The notes under the pieces: generated by a model
What the model saw: only the letters and a program-made list of their open reading frames with translations
Databases searched by the model: none
Told to the model about the DNA's origin: nothing
Program-made: the position numbers and the translations under genes
Assembly (NCBI GenBank): GCA_032718475.1
Contig: JAUCBJ010006959.1
Coordinates: 1 to 64,000, forward strand
Direction of reading: 5' to 3'
DNA from: Nemertoderma westbladi
Lineage: Eukaryota > Xenacoelomorpha > Nemertodermatida > Nemertodermatidae
Length of the DNA stretch: 64,000 nt
Part shown: positions 34,461 through 47,580 of the stretch, piece by piece
Position numbering within the stretch: position 1 is the first letter of the stretch
Layout: the number at the start of each line of letters is the position of its first letter

Positions 34461-37400
34461 CATTTACTTTTAAACTGGTAACTTTGTGATGGGAGCCATG
34501 GATGGTAAATCTGGTAATCAATCACATCACATGTGGTTTTCTTTTGACCTGGTAACTTTGTGGTGGAAGCCATGGTTGGTAAATCTGGTAATCAATTACA
34601 TGTCATTTTCATTTGACCTGGTAACTTTGTGGTGGAAGCCATGGTTGGTAAATCTGGTATCAATCACATGTCATTTACTTTTAAACTGGTAACTTTGTGA
34701 TGGGAGCCATGGATGGTAAATCTGGTAATCAATCACATCACATGTGGTTTTCTTTTGACCTGGTAACTTTGTGGTGGAAGCCATGGTTGGTAAATCTGGT
34801 AATCAATCACATGTCCTATTCCTTTGACCTGGTAACTTTGTGGTGGAAGCCGTGGTTGGTAAATCTGGTAATCAATCGATTGTCCTACAGTATTCCTTTG
34901 GACTGGTAACTTTGTGGTGGAAGCAATAATGGGTAAATCTGCTAATCAATCACATGTCCTATTCCTTTGACCTGGTAACTTTGTGGTGGAAGCCATGGTT
35001 GGTAAATCTGGTAATCAATCATATGTCCTACAGTATTGCTTTGACCTGGTAACTTTGTGGTGGAAGCCATGGTTGGTAAATCTGGTAATCAATCACATGT
35101 CAATTTCTTTTGACCTGGTAACTTGTGGTGGAAGCCATGGTTGGTAAATCTGGTAATCAATCACATGTCATTTACTTTTAACCTGGTAACTTTGTGGTGG
35201 AAGCCATGGTTGGTAAATCTGGTAATCAATCACATGTCCTATTCCTTTGACCTGATAACTTTGTGGTGGAAGCCATGGTTGGTAAATCTGGTAATCAATC
35301 ACATGTCATTTTCTTTTGACCTGGTAACTTTGTGGTGGAAACCATGGTTGGTAAATCTGGTAATCAATCACATGTCATTTACTTCTAACCTGGTAACTTT
35401 GTGGTGGAAGCCATGGTTGGTAAAACTGGTAATCAATCACATGTCAATTTCATTTGACCTGGTAACTTTGTGGTGGAAGCCATGGTTGGTAAATCTGGTA
35501 ATCAATCACATGTCATTTACTTTTGACCTGGTAACTTTGTGGTGGAAGCCATGTGTTGGTAAATCTGGTAATCAATCACATGTCCTATTCCTTTGACCTG
35601 GTAACTTTGTGGTGGAAGAAATTGTTGGTAAATCTGGTAATCAATCACATGTCATTTTCTTTTGACCTGGTAACTTTGTGGTGGAAGCCATGGTTGGTAA
35701 ATCTGCTAATCAATCACATGTCATATTCCTTTTGACCTGGTAACTTGTGGTGGAAGCCATGGTTGGTAAATCTGGTAATCAATCACATGTCATTTTCTTT
35801 TGACCTGGTAACTTTGTGGTGGAAACCATGGTTGATAAATCTGGTAATCAATCACATGTCATTTTCTTTTGACCTGGTAACTTTGTGATGGGAGCCATGG
35901 ATGGTAAATCTGGTAATCAATCACATGTCCTACAGTATTCCTTTGACCTGGTAACTTTGTGGTGGAAGCCATTGTTGGTAAATCTGGTAATCAATCACAT
36001 GCCATTTACTTTTAACCTGGTAACTTTGTGGTGGAAGCCATGGTTGGTAAATCTGGTAATCAATCACATGTCAATTTCTTTTGACCTGGTAACTTTGTGG
36101 TGGAAACCATGGTTGGTAAATCTGGTAATCAATCACATCACATGTCATTTACTTTTAACCTGGTAACTTTGTGGTGGAAGCCATGGTTGGTAAATCAGTA
36201 ATCAATCACATGTCCTACAGTATTCCTTTGACCTGGTAACTTTATGGTGGAAGCCATGGTTGGTAAATCTGGTAATCAATCAAATGTCATTTTCTTTTGA
36301 CCTGGTAACTTTGTGGTGGAAACCATGGTTGGTAAATCTGGTAATCAATCACATCACATGTCATTTTCTTTTGACCTGGTAACTTTGTGGTGGAAGCCAT
36401 GGTTGGTAAATCTGGTAATCAATTACATGTCATTTTCATTTGACCTGGTAACTTTGTGGTGGAAGCCATGGTTGGTAAATCTGGTATCAATCACATGTCA
36501 TTTACTTTTAAACTGGTAACTTTGTGATGGGAGCCATGGATGGTAAATCTGGTAATCAATCACATCACATGTGGTTTTCTTTTGACCTGGTAACTTTGTG
36601 GTGGAAGCCATGGTTGGTAAATCTGGTAATCAATCACATGTCCTATTCCTTTGACCTGGTAACTTTGTGGTGGAAGCCGTGGTTGGTAAATCTGGTAATC
36701 AATCGATTGTCCTACAGTATTCCTTTGGACTGGTAACTTTGTGGTGGAAGCAATAATGGGTAAATCTGCTAATCAATCACATGTCCTATTCCTTTGACCT
36801 GGTAACTTTGTGGTGGAAGCCATGGTTGGTAAATCTGGTAATCAATCATATGTCCTACAGTATTGCTTTGACCTGGTAACTTTGTGGTGGAAGCCATGGT
36901 TGGTAAATCTGGTAATCAATCACATGTCAATTTCTTTTGACCTGGTAACTTGTGGTGGAAGCCATGGTTGGTAAATCTGGTAATCAATCACATGTCATTT
37001 ACTTTTAACCTGGTAACTTTGTGGTGGAAGCCATGGTTGGTAAATCTGGTAATCAATCACATGTCCTATTCCTTTGACCTGATAACTTTGTGGTGGAAGC
37101 CATGGTTGGTAAATCTGGTAATCAATCACATGTCATTTTCTTTTGACCTGGTAACTTTGTGGTGGAAACCATGGTTGGTAAATCTGGTAATCAATCACAT
37201 GTCATTTACTTCTAACCTGGTAACTTTGTGGTGGAAGCCATGGTTGGTAAAACTGGTAATCAATCACATGTCAATTTCATTTGACCTGGTAACTTTGTGG
37301 TGGAAGCCATGGTTGGTAAATCTGGTAATCAATCACATGTCATTTACTTTTGACCTGGTAACTTTGTGGTGGAAGCCATGGTTGGTAAATCTGGTAATCA

Positions 37401-39250
37401 ATCACATGTCCTATTCCTTTGACCTGGTAACTTTGTGGTGGAAGAAATTGTTGGTAAATCTGGTAATCAATCACATGTCATTTTCTTTTGACCTGGTAAC
37501 TTTGTGGTGGAAGCCATGGTTGGTAAATCTGCTAATCAATCACATGTCAATTTCTTTTGACCTGGTAACTTGTGGTGGAAGCCATGGTTGGTAAATCTGG
37601 TAATCAATCACATGTCATTTTCTTTTGACCTGGTAACTTTGTGGTGGAAACCATGGTTGATAAATCTGGTAATCAATCACATGTCATTTTCTTTTGACCT
37701 GGTAACTTTGTGATGGGAGCCATGGATGGTAAATCTGGTAATCAATCACATGTCCTACAGTATTCCTTTGACCTGGTAACTTTGTGGTGGAAGCCATTGT
37801 TGGTAAATCTGGTAATCAATCACATGCCATTTACTTTTAACCTGGTAACTTTGTGGTGGAAGCCATGGTTGGTAAATCTGGTAATCAATCACATGTCAAT
37901 TTCTTTTGACCTGGTAACTTTGTGGTGGAAACCATGGTTGGTAAATCTGGTAATCAATCACATCACATGTCATTTACTTTTAACCTGGTAACTTTGTGGT
38001 GGAAGCCATGGTTGGTAAATCAGTAATCAATCACATGTCCTACAGTATTCCTTTGACCTGGTAACTTTATGGTGGAAGCCATGGTTGGTAAATCTGGTAA
38101 TCAATCAAATGTCATTTTCTTTTGACCTGGTAACTTTGTGGTGGAAACCATGGTTGGTAAATCTGGTAATCAATCACATCACATGTCATTTTCTTTTGAC
38201 CTGGTAACTTTGTGGTGGAAGCCATGGTTGGTAAATCTGGTAATCAATTACATGTCATTTTCATTTGACCTGGTAACTTTGTGGTGGAAGCCATGGTTGG
38301 TAAATCTGGTATCAATCACATGTCATTTACTTTTAAACTGGTAACTTTGTGATGGGAGCCATGGATGGTAAATCTGGTAATCAATCACATCACATGTGGT
38401 TTTCTTTTGACCTGGTAACTTTGTGGTGGAAGCCATGGTTGGTAAATCTGGTAATCAATCACATGTCCTATTCCTTTGACCTGGTAACTTTGTGGTGGAA
38501 GCCGTGGTTGGTAAATCTGGTAATCAATCGATTGTCCTACAGTATTCCTTTGGACTGGTAACTTTGTGGTGGAAGCAATAATGGGTAAATCTGCTAATCA
38601 ATCACATGTCCTATTCCTTTGACCTGGTAACTTTGTGGTGGAAGCCATGGTTGGTAAATCTGGTAATCAATCATATGTCCTACAGTATTGCTTTGACCTG
38701 GTAACTTTGTGGTGGAAGCCATGGTTGGTAAATCTGGTAATCAATCACATGTCAATTTCTTTTGACCTGGTAACTTGTGGTGGAAGCCATGGTTGGTAAA
38801 TCTGGTAATCAATCACATGTCATTTACTTTTAACCTGGTAACTTTGTGGTGGAAGCCATGGTTGGTAAATCTGGTAATCAATCACATGTCCTATTCCTTT
38901 GACCTGATAACTTTGTGGTGGAAGCCATGGTTGGTAAATCTGGTAATCAATCACATGTCATTTTCTTTTGACCTGGTAACTTTGTGGTGGAAACCATGGT
39001 TGGTAAATCTGGTAATCAATCACATGTCATTTACTTCTAACCTGGTAACTTTGTGGTGGAAGCCATGGTTGGTAAAACTGGTAATCAATCACATGTCAAT
39101 TTCATTTGACCTGGTAACTTTGTGGTGGAAGCCATGGTTGGTAAATCTGGTAATCAATCACATGTCGTATTCCTTTGACCTGGTAACTTTGTGGTGGAAG
39201 CCATGGTTGGTAAATCTGGTAATCAATCACATGTCATTTACTTTTAACCT
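34440..39250. repeat. higher-order triplication, 1825-1827-bp period
   Basis: Three successive near-identical blocks. Landmark units occur at 34697/36524/38349, at 35123/36950/38775 and at 35885/37710, offsets 1827 and 1825. Each block carries the same odd units (aagaaattgttgg, aagcaataatggg, gatgggagccatggatgg). The low divergence suggests this is the youngest growth of the satellite, at its right edge. Confidence 0.85.
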
Positions 39251-39898
39251 GGTACAGTAACTTCCAATAACTTGAAGTGATGGACGGTGCGTAGCGATGA
39301 TTTTAAATCGAATCTCCCGTAATCAATACAGATTGGAATACAGTACCGGTATTTCTGATGGAAATACAGCTGAATACATATATTTATCAATGTCCTCATC
39401 ATGAATTTAATTAATTGGAGTGTCAAAAGACGCGCAAGACTCTCCGCTTTCAATTGATAAGCCACGTGTGAAATGATTGAGATTTAATGTGTATTTGAAT
39501 CGATCGAAAATCTCTCTCCATATAAACCAAAATAAAAAATTATCAGGTCACTGCGAAATGACGTCAAATATGTAGCAGCCAAACACAGCCGATTTTCAAA
39601 ATTGGGCTCCCGCGCTTACTTAAACCGGCCATTTCGACCTATTCCTCGTGTTTTTACAAAAAACACACCCCGCCACTCGATTCAGGACACCTTTCTACCC
39701 CTTATTCAATTGTTTCTAGTCCAAAAATTTTTTCGCGCACCAACCACCAAAACCCTTTTCATTTATTTAAATATTACCATCTGATAATAAGGTAACCAAG
39801 GCGTCCTAAACGCTAGGCCGTGCAGCTTAAATTTCTAGTTAACTTCCTAACTCGAGGATGGAAAATTCAACTGTGAATGTCACCGGAAAAAGATCGCA

Positions 39899-40058
39899 CC
39901 CCCCCCCCCCCCCCCCTAACTTAATGTTTCCGCCGGTGACCTGGGCACGCAAGCACCCCCCCCCCCCCTAACTTAATGTTTCCGCCGGTGACCTGGGCAC
40001 GCAAGCACCCCCCCCCCCCCCCCTAACTTAATGTTTCCGCCGGTGACCTGGGCACGCA
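39899..40058. repeat. three-copy repeat with poly-C tracts
   Basis: A module taacttaatgtttccgccgg followed by tgacctgggcacgcaa occurs three times, each preceded by a run of C (19, 12 and 16 residues). The C runs vary while the module is conserved. The G-rich complementary strand could form G-quadruplexes. Confidence 0.9.
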
Positions 40059-40854
40059 ACTTTTTATGTCGATAACAGATAAGAAAAGGAAAATTAAACG
40101 GATTCCATGATACTGTATTTTAAAGGCCAACAAAAACCAATACCCAATGTATAAATAAACTAATTAGTTAGGCCTACATCGGTATACAAAAACTATTACT
40201 TATAATTACTGTTTAGATATTCTAGAACGATAAAAGATATCTTAAGTTTTGCTAGCGATATAAAGCTACCCTAAAATACTGAATCTGTCATTACCAAGGC
40301 GTATTAAAGCGCTAAAATAACCAAGCGTATTGGTCTTGGTCATTACCGATTGATCGATTATATTATGTACCGGTAACTAAAACAACACACCTACTGCTTA
40401 CGAATTTGTACTTTACAGTCAGTATACTGTATTTTCGCTTGTCATGCCATCGTTATCTTAGAAGAATGAGTTACATTATAGGCCCTCGTGCCGCAAACAA
40501 CAGAAGCGACTACCATAGGCTATTATAGGCCGGCATACCTTAGAGGAATATAACAAACAATAATACTACTATACTACATTATGTCAAGGCCACGATCGCT
40601 TTCTACAATGGGTATCTTGAAATTCAAAGTGTTGTTGATCGGTAATGATTTCTTACTAGAATAATATATTATTATTATTTATGTTATACTGTAGCAGCTA
40701 CAGTATACAGTGTACTTACTTTACCTACTTCAAGTTTATAGACGGCTAAACGAACGTGTTCCCTGAGTCCTTCAAAATTGTAACGGCGCTCATAAACAGC
40801 GTATAATGCTGCATATGATTAATAGGTAATTTTATGTTGCAGTCAATCCGTTTA

Positions 40855-40905
40855 TTGTTTTGTTTAAAAAACACGGCCTCTGTAACCTGCTCCATTCCGT
40901 TAATT
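40855..40905 (-). repeat. dispersed repeat, third copy of the foldback core
   Basis: On the minus strand it contains taacggaatggagcaggtta followed by cagaggccg, matching the core at 15632-15660 and the copy at 20155-20215. It is a partial, diverged copy. Confidence 0.6.
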
Positions 40906-42017
40906 TTCATATTCTAAGTAGGTGAGATACAGTAGAAGTTGTATTTTCGCATACAATATTTTGCTACAAGAGTTAAAATAAGTCGATATTGCACCAGTTA
41001 CACCACCGTTATTCTTCAAACTTATAGTCGAGTAAATCTAGTCCGAACCAAATTTATTAATATTCTATATTACCTTGTTAATGCCAAACAAAAATTTATA
41101 TAAAATTTTATATTGCGGATCATGTTTATTCATGAAAATTCCGCGCAAATTTGCATAACACAAGCCAAACAAAAGGAGCAGTAGGCGCGCCTAGGGAAGA
41201 GTAAGTGGCAAATTAGTAATGCTCCAGTATAATTTAATTAATTTCACAATAAGCTGCGATTCAATGGGAAATTAGTAATATTTACACTGGCGTGTTGCAC
41301 ATTAATTGCCATATCTCGGAAACTAGAAGTCGCATCAAATTTTTAAATGTATTAAATTATTAGCGATATATTAAGGAAACAGCTGTAAAGAAAAAAATAC
41401 AATTCCACTGCAAGGAAATTTCATAATTTCCATTAATGTTAGTGAAGATTGGAAGATAATAAAATTTGGATTGCAGTATTGAATTTACAGAACTGTACGT
41501 GTAATTAATTTATTTGTTTTAGTTTAAAAATCACAGACTTAGTTAATCATATGTATTGGTATTTTTTTGGGAATAAGGGGTTCTGGGGTCGACAAATGGA
41601 TAGTACTTAAGTCATATCTGAACCTATCTGAACCCAATCTGTACCCAATCTCAAGAATTATACCAAATCTGAACCCAATCTGAATCGAAAATAGAAAGAG
41701 GGGTGAAAATTATAAATTTTTGCATTAATAATTTTGAAATTTGAAGAAATTTTTCATATCTTTTTTCATATTTAAATTTTGTATTGTACCGCCTGCAGCT
41801 GCAGTACTACAGTACTGCTGACAGCATACATCTGTACATAGGCTACCTACATTACAATTCTTACAGCTCCAGGCAGGCCTACTACATTTAGGCCTACTGC
41901 TGTGTATCAATGTATGTATGTATGCAGTCGTTAGCGTTATAGCTCACAGCTACCTGGTACCGGTAGGCGGTACTACTACTACTACTAGGATCGGCATGCT
42001 GCATTGCAGCTGCACTT

Positions 42018-42800
42018 TTAAGAATGCTGTGCCGGCTTATCGACAAAATTGCACCGCCACAACTCCCTATTACCCATGACATTTGCTAGATCATCTGCAT
42101 CTTCAAGGCCAGTGTCCTTTAAGATGCGTCTCAAGAAAGTCATGGGCTGTCCACCATGCTTATTCACTCCATGAGGCTGCCAAAGTACAAGATTATGCAC
42201 TGGTTGGTCCTCACGGCGAAAGCAATGCCCTGCAAAGCGGAGGCGATTTTGTTCTAGTGTCAAGCTTGGGGGAACCAATGAAACACCTCCAATGTTATAT
42301 AGTTTCTGGTTGGAGATGTGTGCATTGTACTTGACACAATGAACCCGGCGTAGCATTCTTGTGAATGTACCATCCAGAGATTTGGTGTCCTCAGCAGTTA
42401 GAGCCCAGCGTGGACTCCCATAGAGGAGTACTGGAACTACTGCTGCTCTAAATAATCGGACCTTAAGTTTCCGATTAATTCTCGGTGACTTCCAAATCCT
42501 GGAAAGCCTATTCAAGGCTGCCCATGCCTTTCCCTTACGTATTCGAAGGTCCTCACCTGACTTCCGGATCCATGATCCCAGGTAACAGAAGTCATCCACA
42601 TGCTCAAGCATACCATCTTTTGAGCTTATGCTCATCCGATCAGAGACATGCTGAGGACTTTCAAAGTTAACTGTCAAAATTTTGGTCTTTCTGGAGTTAA
42701 TAAAAAGACCAACACTAGAAGCAGCATGTTCTAATGAGCTGAGGAGCCGTTGGGCTCCCTCTAGTGATTCCGAGAGTCCGTTGCTCCGGAAACTACATAG
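42018..42800 (-). mobile_element. LINE ORF2 C-terminal fragment (RTE-like)
   Basis: About 260 codons, open on the minus strand from roughly 42800 to the stop at 42018. It holds the end of the reverse-transcriptase domain (SESLEGAQRLL, AASSVGLFINSRKTKIL), the FCYLGSWI segment, AWAALNRLSRIWKS, VPVLLYGSPRWALT, FTRMLRRV and the GLEDADDLANVMGNRELWR tail, in the usual order for RTE and related LINE clades. The endonuclease and most of the reverse transcriptase, with its FADD-type active site, are missing, so it is a 5'-truncated dead copy. The 5' breakpoint adjoins the short repeat at 42809. Confidence 0.85.
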
Positions 42801-42808
42801 ATTGATTG

Positions 42809-42890
42809 GTAACTACAGTAGGTAGTAGGTACTGTAACTACAGTAGGTACTGTAACTACAGTAGGTACTGTAACTACAGTAGGCTACTAG
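42809..42890. repeat. 18-bp repeat, about four copies
   Basis: Tandem gtaactacagtaggtact with small changes; palindromic words (agtact, tagtactatgcactagtgca) follow. Confidence 0.85.
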
Positions 42891-43347
42891 TACTATGCAC
42901 TAGTGCATAGTTTAGACAATCGATAGTAATTGGTCCAAAGTTTGTCTATGCCTTGTTGCTATGTAAAATCCATGTTGCTAATGAAAGAAACAGGAAATTG
43001 AAAGTGTTCCGTATAATATATATATAATATAACTTTTTTAGGGTATTAACAATGTAATTCAAAATAAAAATTTTTATTGACAAATTTTCAATAAATTAAA
43101 TTCCCAATAAATTTCCCTTTTTTGGCTATAGATTGACACGCCTATTGTAGTGGAAAGCAGGCGATGTAAGGATTCCAAATATGCAAGAAAATATTTATGT
43201 GGTTGGGAAATAGCTGTGATTGACGGTTCTAAGATTGCATGTTATTTAATCCGCTGGTGGCTATTTTATTCTACATTATTTCATAAAATTACACAAAATA
43301 CATGAACGTTCCGTTTATCTCACAAAAAACTGGGCAATAATAAAATT
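42891..43347. other. AT-rich sequence, nothing recognised
   Basis: AT-rich unique sequence between the LINE fragment and the 34-bp satellite. No gene or repeat is recognised. Confidence 0.5.
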
Positions 43348-46201
43348 CCAACACCATCACCACTTAATTAATATAACAATTCCAACACCATCACCACTTA
43401 ATTAATATAACAATGCCGACACCATCACCACTTAATTAATATAACAATGCCGACACCATCACCACTTAATTAATATAACAATGCCAACACCATCACCACT
43501 TAATTAATATAACAATGCCAACACCATCACCACTTAATTAATATAACAATTCCAACACCATCACCACTTAATTAATATAACAATGCCGACACCATCACCA
43601 CTTAATTAATATAACAATGCCAACACCATCACCACTTAATTAATATAACAATGCCGACACCATCACCACTTAATTAATATAACAATTCCAACACCATCAC
43701 CACTTAATTAATATAACAATGCCGACACCATCACCACTTAATTAATATAACAATGCCAACACCATCACCACTTAATTAATATAACAATGCCAACACTATC
43801 ACCACTTAATTAATATAACAATGCCAACACCATCACCACTTAATTAATATAACAATGCCGACACCATCACCACTTAATTAATATAACAATACCGACACCA
43901 TCACCACTTAATTAATATAACAATGCCGACACCATCACCACTTAATTAATATAACAATGCCGACACCATCACCACTTAATTAATATAACAATGCCGACAC
44001 CATCACCACTTAATTAATATAACAATGCCGACACCATCACCACTTAATTAATATAACAATGCCGACACCATCACCACTTAATTAATATAACAATGCCGAC
44101 ACCATCACCACTTAATTAATATAACAATGCCGACACCATCACCACTTAATTAATATAACAATGCCAACACCATCACCACTTAATTAATATAACAATGCCG
44201 ACACCATCACCACTTAATTAATATAACAATGCCAACACCATCACCACTTAATTAATATAACAATGCCAACACCATCACCACTTAATTAATATAACAATGC
44301 CAACACCATCACCACTTAATTAATATAACAATGCCGACACCATCACCACTTAATTAATATAACAATGCCAACACTATCACCACTTAATTAATATAACAAT
44401 GCCAACACCATCACCACTTAATTAATATAACAATGCCAACACCATCACCACTTAATTAATATAACAATACCGACACCATCACCACTTAATTAATATAACA
44501 ATGCCGACACCATCACCACTTAATTAATATAACAATGCCAACACCATCACCACTTAATTAATATAACAATGCCGACACCATCACCACTTAATTAATATAA
44601 CAATGCCGACACCATCACCACTTAATTAATATAACAATGCCAACACCATCACCACTTAATTAATATAACAATGCCGACACCATCACCACTTAATTAATAT
44701 AACAATGCCGACACCATCACCACTTAATTAATATAACAATGCCGACACCATCACCACTTAATTAATATAACAATGCCGACACCATCACCACTTAATTAAT
44801 ATAACAATGCCGACACCATCACCACTTAATTAATATAACAATGCCGACACCATCACCACTTAATTAATATAACAATGCCGACACCATCACCACTTAATTA
44901 ATATAACAATGCCAACACCATCACCACTTAATTAATATAACAATGCCGACACCATCACCACTTAATTAATATAACAATGCCGACACCATCACCACTTAAT
45001 TAATATAACAATGCCAACACCATCACCACTTAATTAATATAACAATGCCGACACCATCACCACTTAATTAATATAACAATGCCGACACCATCACCACTTA
45101 ATTAATATAACAATGCCAACACCATCACCACTTAATTAATATAACAATGCCGACACCATCACCACTTAATTAATATAACAATGCCGACACCATCACCACT
45201 TAATTAATATAACAATGCCGACACCATCACCACTTAATTAATATAACAATGCCAACACCATCACCACTTAATTAATATAACAATGCCGACACCATCACCA
45301 CTTAATTAATATAACAATGCCGACACCATCACCACTTAATTAATATAACAATGCCAACACCATCACCACTTAATTAATATAACAATGCCGACACCATCAC
45401 CACTTAATTAATATAACAATGCCGACACCATCACCACTTAATTAATATAACAATGCCGACACCATCACCACTTAATTAATATAACAATGCCGACACCATC
45501 ACCACTTAATTAATATAACAATGCCGACACCATCACCACTTAATTAATATAACAATGCCGACACCATCACCACTTAATTAATATAACAATGCCGACACCA
45601 TCACCACTTAATTAATATAACAATGCCGACACCATCACCACTTAATTAATATAACAATGCCGACACCACCACCACTTAATTAATATAACAATGCCAACAC
45701 CATCACCACTTAATTAATATAACAATGCCGACACCATCACCACTTAATTAATATAACAATGCCAACACTATCACCACTTAATTAATATAACAATGCCAAC
45801 ACCATCACCACTTAATTAATATAACAATGCCAACACCATCACCACTTAATTAATATAACAATGCCGACACCATCACCACTTAATTAATATAACAATGCCG
45901 ACACCATCACCACTTAATTAATATAACAATGCCGACACCATCACCACTTAATTAATATAACAATGCCGACACCATCACCACTTAATTAATATAACAATGC
46001 CGACACCATCACCACTTAATTAATATAACAATGCCGACACCATCACCACTTAATTAATATAACAATGCCGACACCATCACCACTTAATTAATATAACAAT
46101 GCCGACACCATCACCACTTAATTAATATAACAATGCCGACACCATCACCACTTAATTAATATAACAATGCCAACACCATCACCACTTAATTAATATAACA
46201 A
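43348..46201. repeat. 34-bp satellite, about 84 copies
   Basis: A very homogeneous array of ccgacaccatcaccacttaa followed by ttaatataacaatg. Nearly all variation is one A/G difference (ccgac or ccaac), with rare changes such as attcc, atacc, ctatc and caccacc. Each unit contains the palindrome ttaattaa. The period is not a multiple of three, so no long frames arise. The array starts and ends abruptly in unique DNA. Confidence 0.97.
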
Positions 46202-46773
46202 CTTTTTCAGCAGGTTGGAGCCCCCGTAACGTTTTTTTCAAATTTATATCAAAATTTACTAAATATGGTATGACGATAGTTTTGTCACTTTTCTTACTGA
46301 TGGGCCTGCCGGATTTTGCATTTTTTTTCAAATTATTTAGCTTCATCAAACCGTTAAAAATTGCATCTTATTTAGCAATATACTGTATATATAGGCCTAC
46401 AATATAACAACCTCCTTCGGCTTGATTTGTTGTCTTTGGAATGTATTCTAGTTGTCATCATTAGAACCGCCTTTGTCTTCAATTACTGTGCCTTCCACAC
46501 TCTTCGATTTTTTTTACTATTTTTTCCTGTAGGCTTATGTTTATTAAAGTTATAACACCCGCCTCTCTAATTCTCCAATCCCGCTCTAAATAATCTGGTA
46601 ACAAAAATAACCTTCACTTAGTTCAAATTTCCTATAAACCTTGCTACGATAAACTTCTAATTCTGAAGTTAATATTTTAAAGAAAACAACATTTTACAAC
46701 GTTTTAATATGTTAATATGTGTGAAAGTGTCCAACAACATTCAACAAGCACGTTTGCCTTGCCGGCATGCAGG
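46202..46773. other. AT-rich sequence, nothing recognised
   Basis: Unique AT-rich sequence with T-runs. No gene is recognised. Confidence 0.5.
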
Positions 46774-46925
46774 TTTAGGGGTACCCTCTGTTGCTTTCAC
46801 AGCCCCATGTGCCTATCTTTCTTTAGGGGTACCCTCTGTTGCTTCCACAGCCCCATGTGCTTATCTTTCTTTAGGGGTACCCTCTGTTGCTTCCACAGCC
46901 CTATGTCCTATCTTTCTTTAGGGGT
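46774..46925. repeat. 48-bp repeat, three and a bit copies
   Basis: Unit tttaggggtaccctctgttg, cttccacagccccatgtgct, tatctttc; starts at 46774, 46822, 46870 and 46918. The two overlapping small open frames here are artefacts of a three-fold period. Confidence 0.9.
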
Positions 46926-47189
46926 ACTGTTACGGTATATGGCGCTGTAAGTAGTATAATATACTATGACCCCCGGCCAAGGTCACCCGTAGCCCATCAT
47001 TACCATCCATTTCTGGTACTGCAACCAATCAGAAGCCACCATTTCATCCTTTAGCAGTGGTCGTTATTATTTCAACCTATCAGATGACAGCATTTCATCC
47101 GTAACCATGGTAAATTCTCAAGTTCCCGCTTATTCCGCTAGAGGCGTTATTAGTCCCCCGACGCTAGTACTGCATCCAATCACCAACCT

Positions 47190-47540
47190 TTATTTTACAG
47201 GTGTTCGAGTGTCTACACTTAGCATCAGGTAACGTCTACTATTTTTCAAATAGCAATTTTTCACCAACCAGTATTTTTCATATTCACCAACCGTTATTTT
47301 ACAGACGCTAGAGGTGTCTACAGGTAACTTCTACTATTTTTCAAATCGCAATTTTTCAGCAACCAGTATTTTTCATATTTACCAACCTTTATTTTACAGA
47401 CGCTAGAGGTGTCTACAGGTAACTTCTACTATTTTTCAAATCGCAATTTTTCAGCAACCAGTATTTTTCATATTCACCAACCTTTATCTTACAGATGCTA
47501 GAGGTGTCTACAGGTAACTTCTACTATTTTTCACCAGTAA
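47190..47540. repeat. 95-bp repeat, nearly four copies
   Basis: Copies are marked by ctactatttttcaaat at 47236, 47331, 47426 and 47521 (exactly 95 bases apart). Each unit contains ttattttacag, then acgctagaggtgtctacag, then gtaact, which looks like acceptor, 19-base exon and donor. Confidence 0.9.
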
Positions 47541-47580
47541 CTAAATTTAATTTTGCAATTTTTCAGATAACAAAATATTC

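Larger units (their letters stand above)
20495..39255. repeat. 18.8-kb satellite of about 69-bp units
   Basis: About 270 head-to-tail copies of a unit near 69 bases: ctggtaactttgtggtggaa, gccatggttggtaaatctgg, taatcaatcacatgtcattt, tcttttgac. Variants are 67-82 bases long, for example with a doubled cacatcacatg, an added cgatttt, or the older-looking ggtagccacggctgg form that dominates the left end. Right-hand units favour ccatggttgg. Because 69 is 23 codons, many open frames of the type VTLWWKPWLVNLVINHMSFS arise; they are shadows. Higher-order blocks are listed separately. Both edges pass abruptly into unique sequence. Confidence 0.97.
39256..41720. other. AT-rich unique region, no gene seen
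   Basis: Unique sequence right of the satellite. It contains the poly-C repeat at 39899-40058 and a dispersed repeat copy near 40855. Short open frames (for example 39602-39784) show no domain. No gene is recognised. Confidence 0.5.

Noticed and set aside
22422-39260. Many WWKPWLVNLVINHMSF frames as a repeat protein family
   Set aside because: They follow the 69-bp satellite (23 codons) and break wherever unit length varies; no unique ends.
43348-46201. CRISPR array (regular 34-bp repeats)
   Set aside because: There are no unique spacers; units are directly adjacent and nearly identical, and the DNA is eukaryotic.
46709-46950. Two overlapping 70-77-codon frames
   Set aside because: They arise from the 48-bp tandem repeat, a multiple of three.
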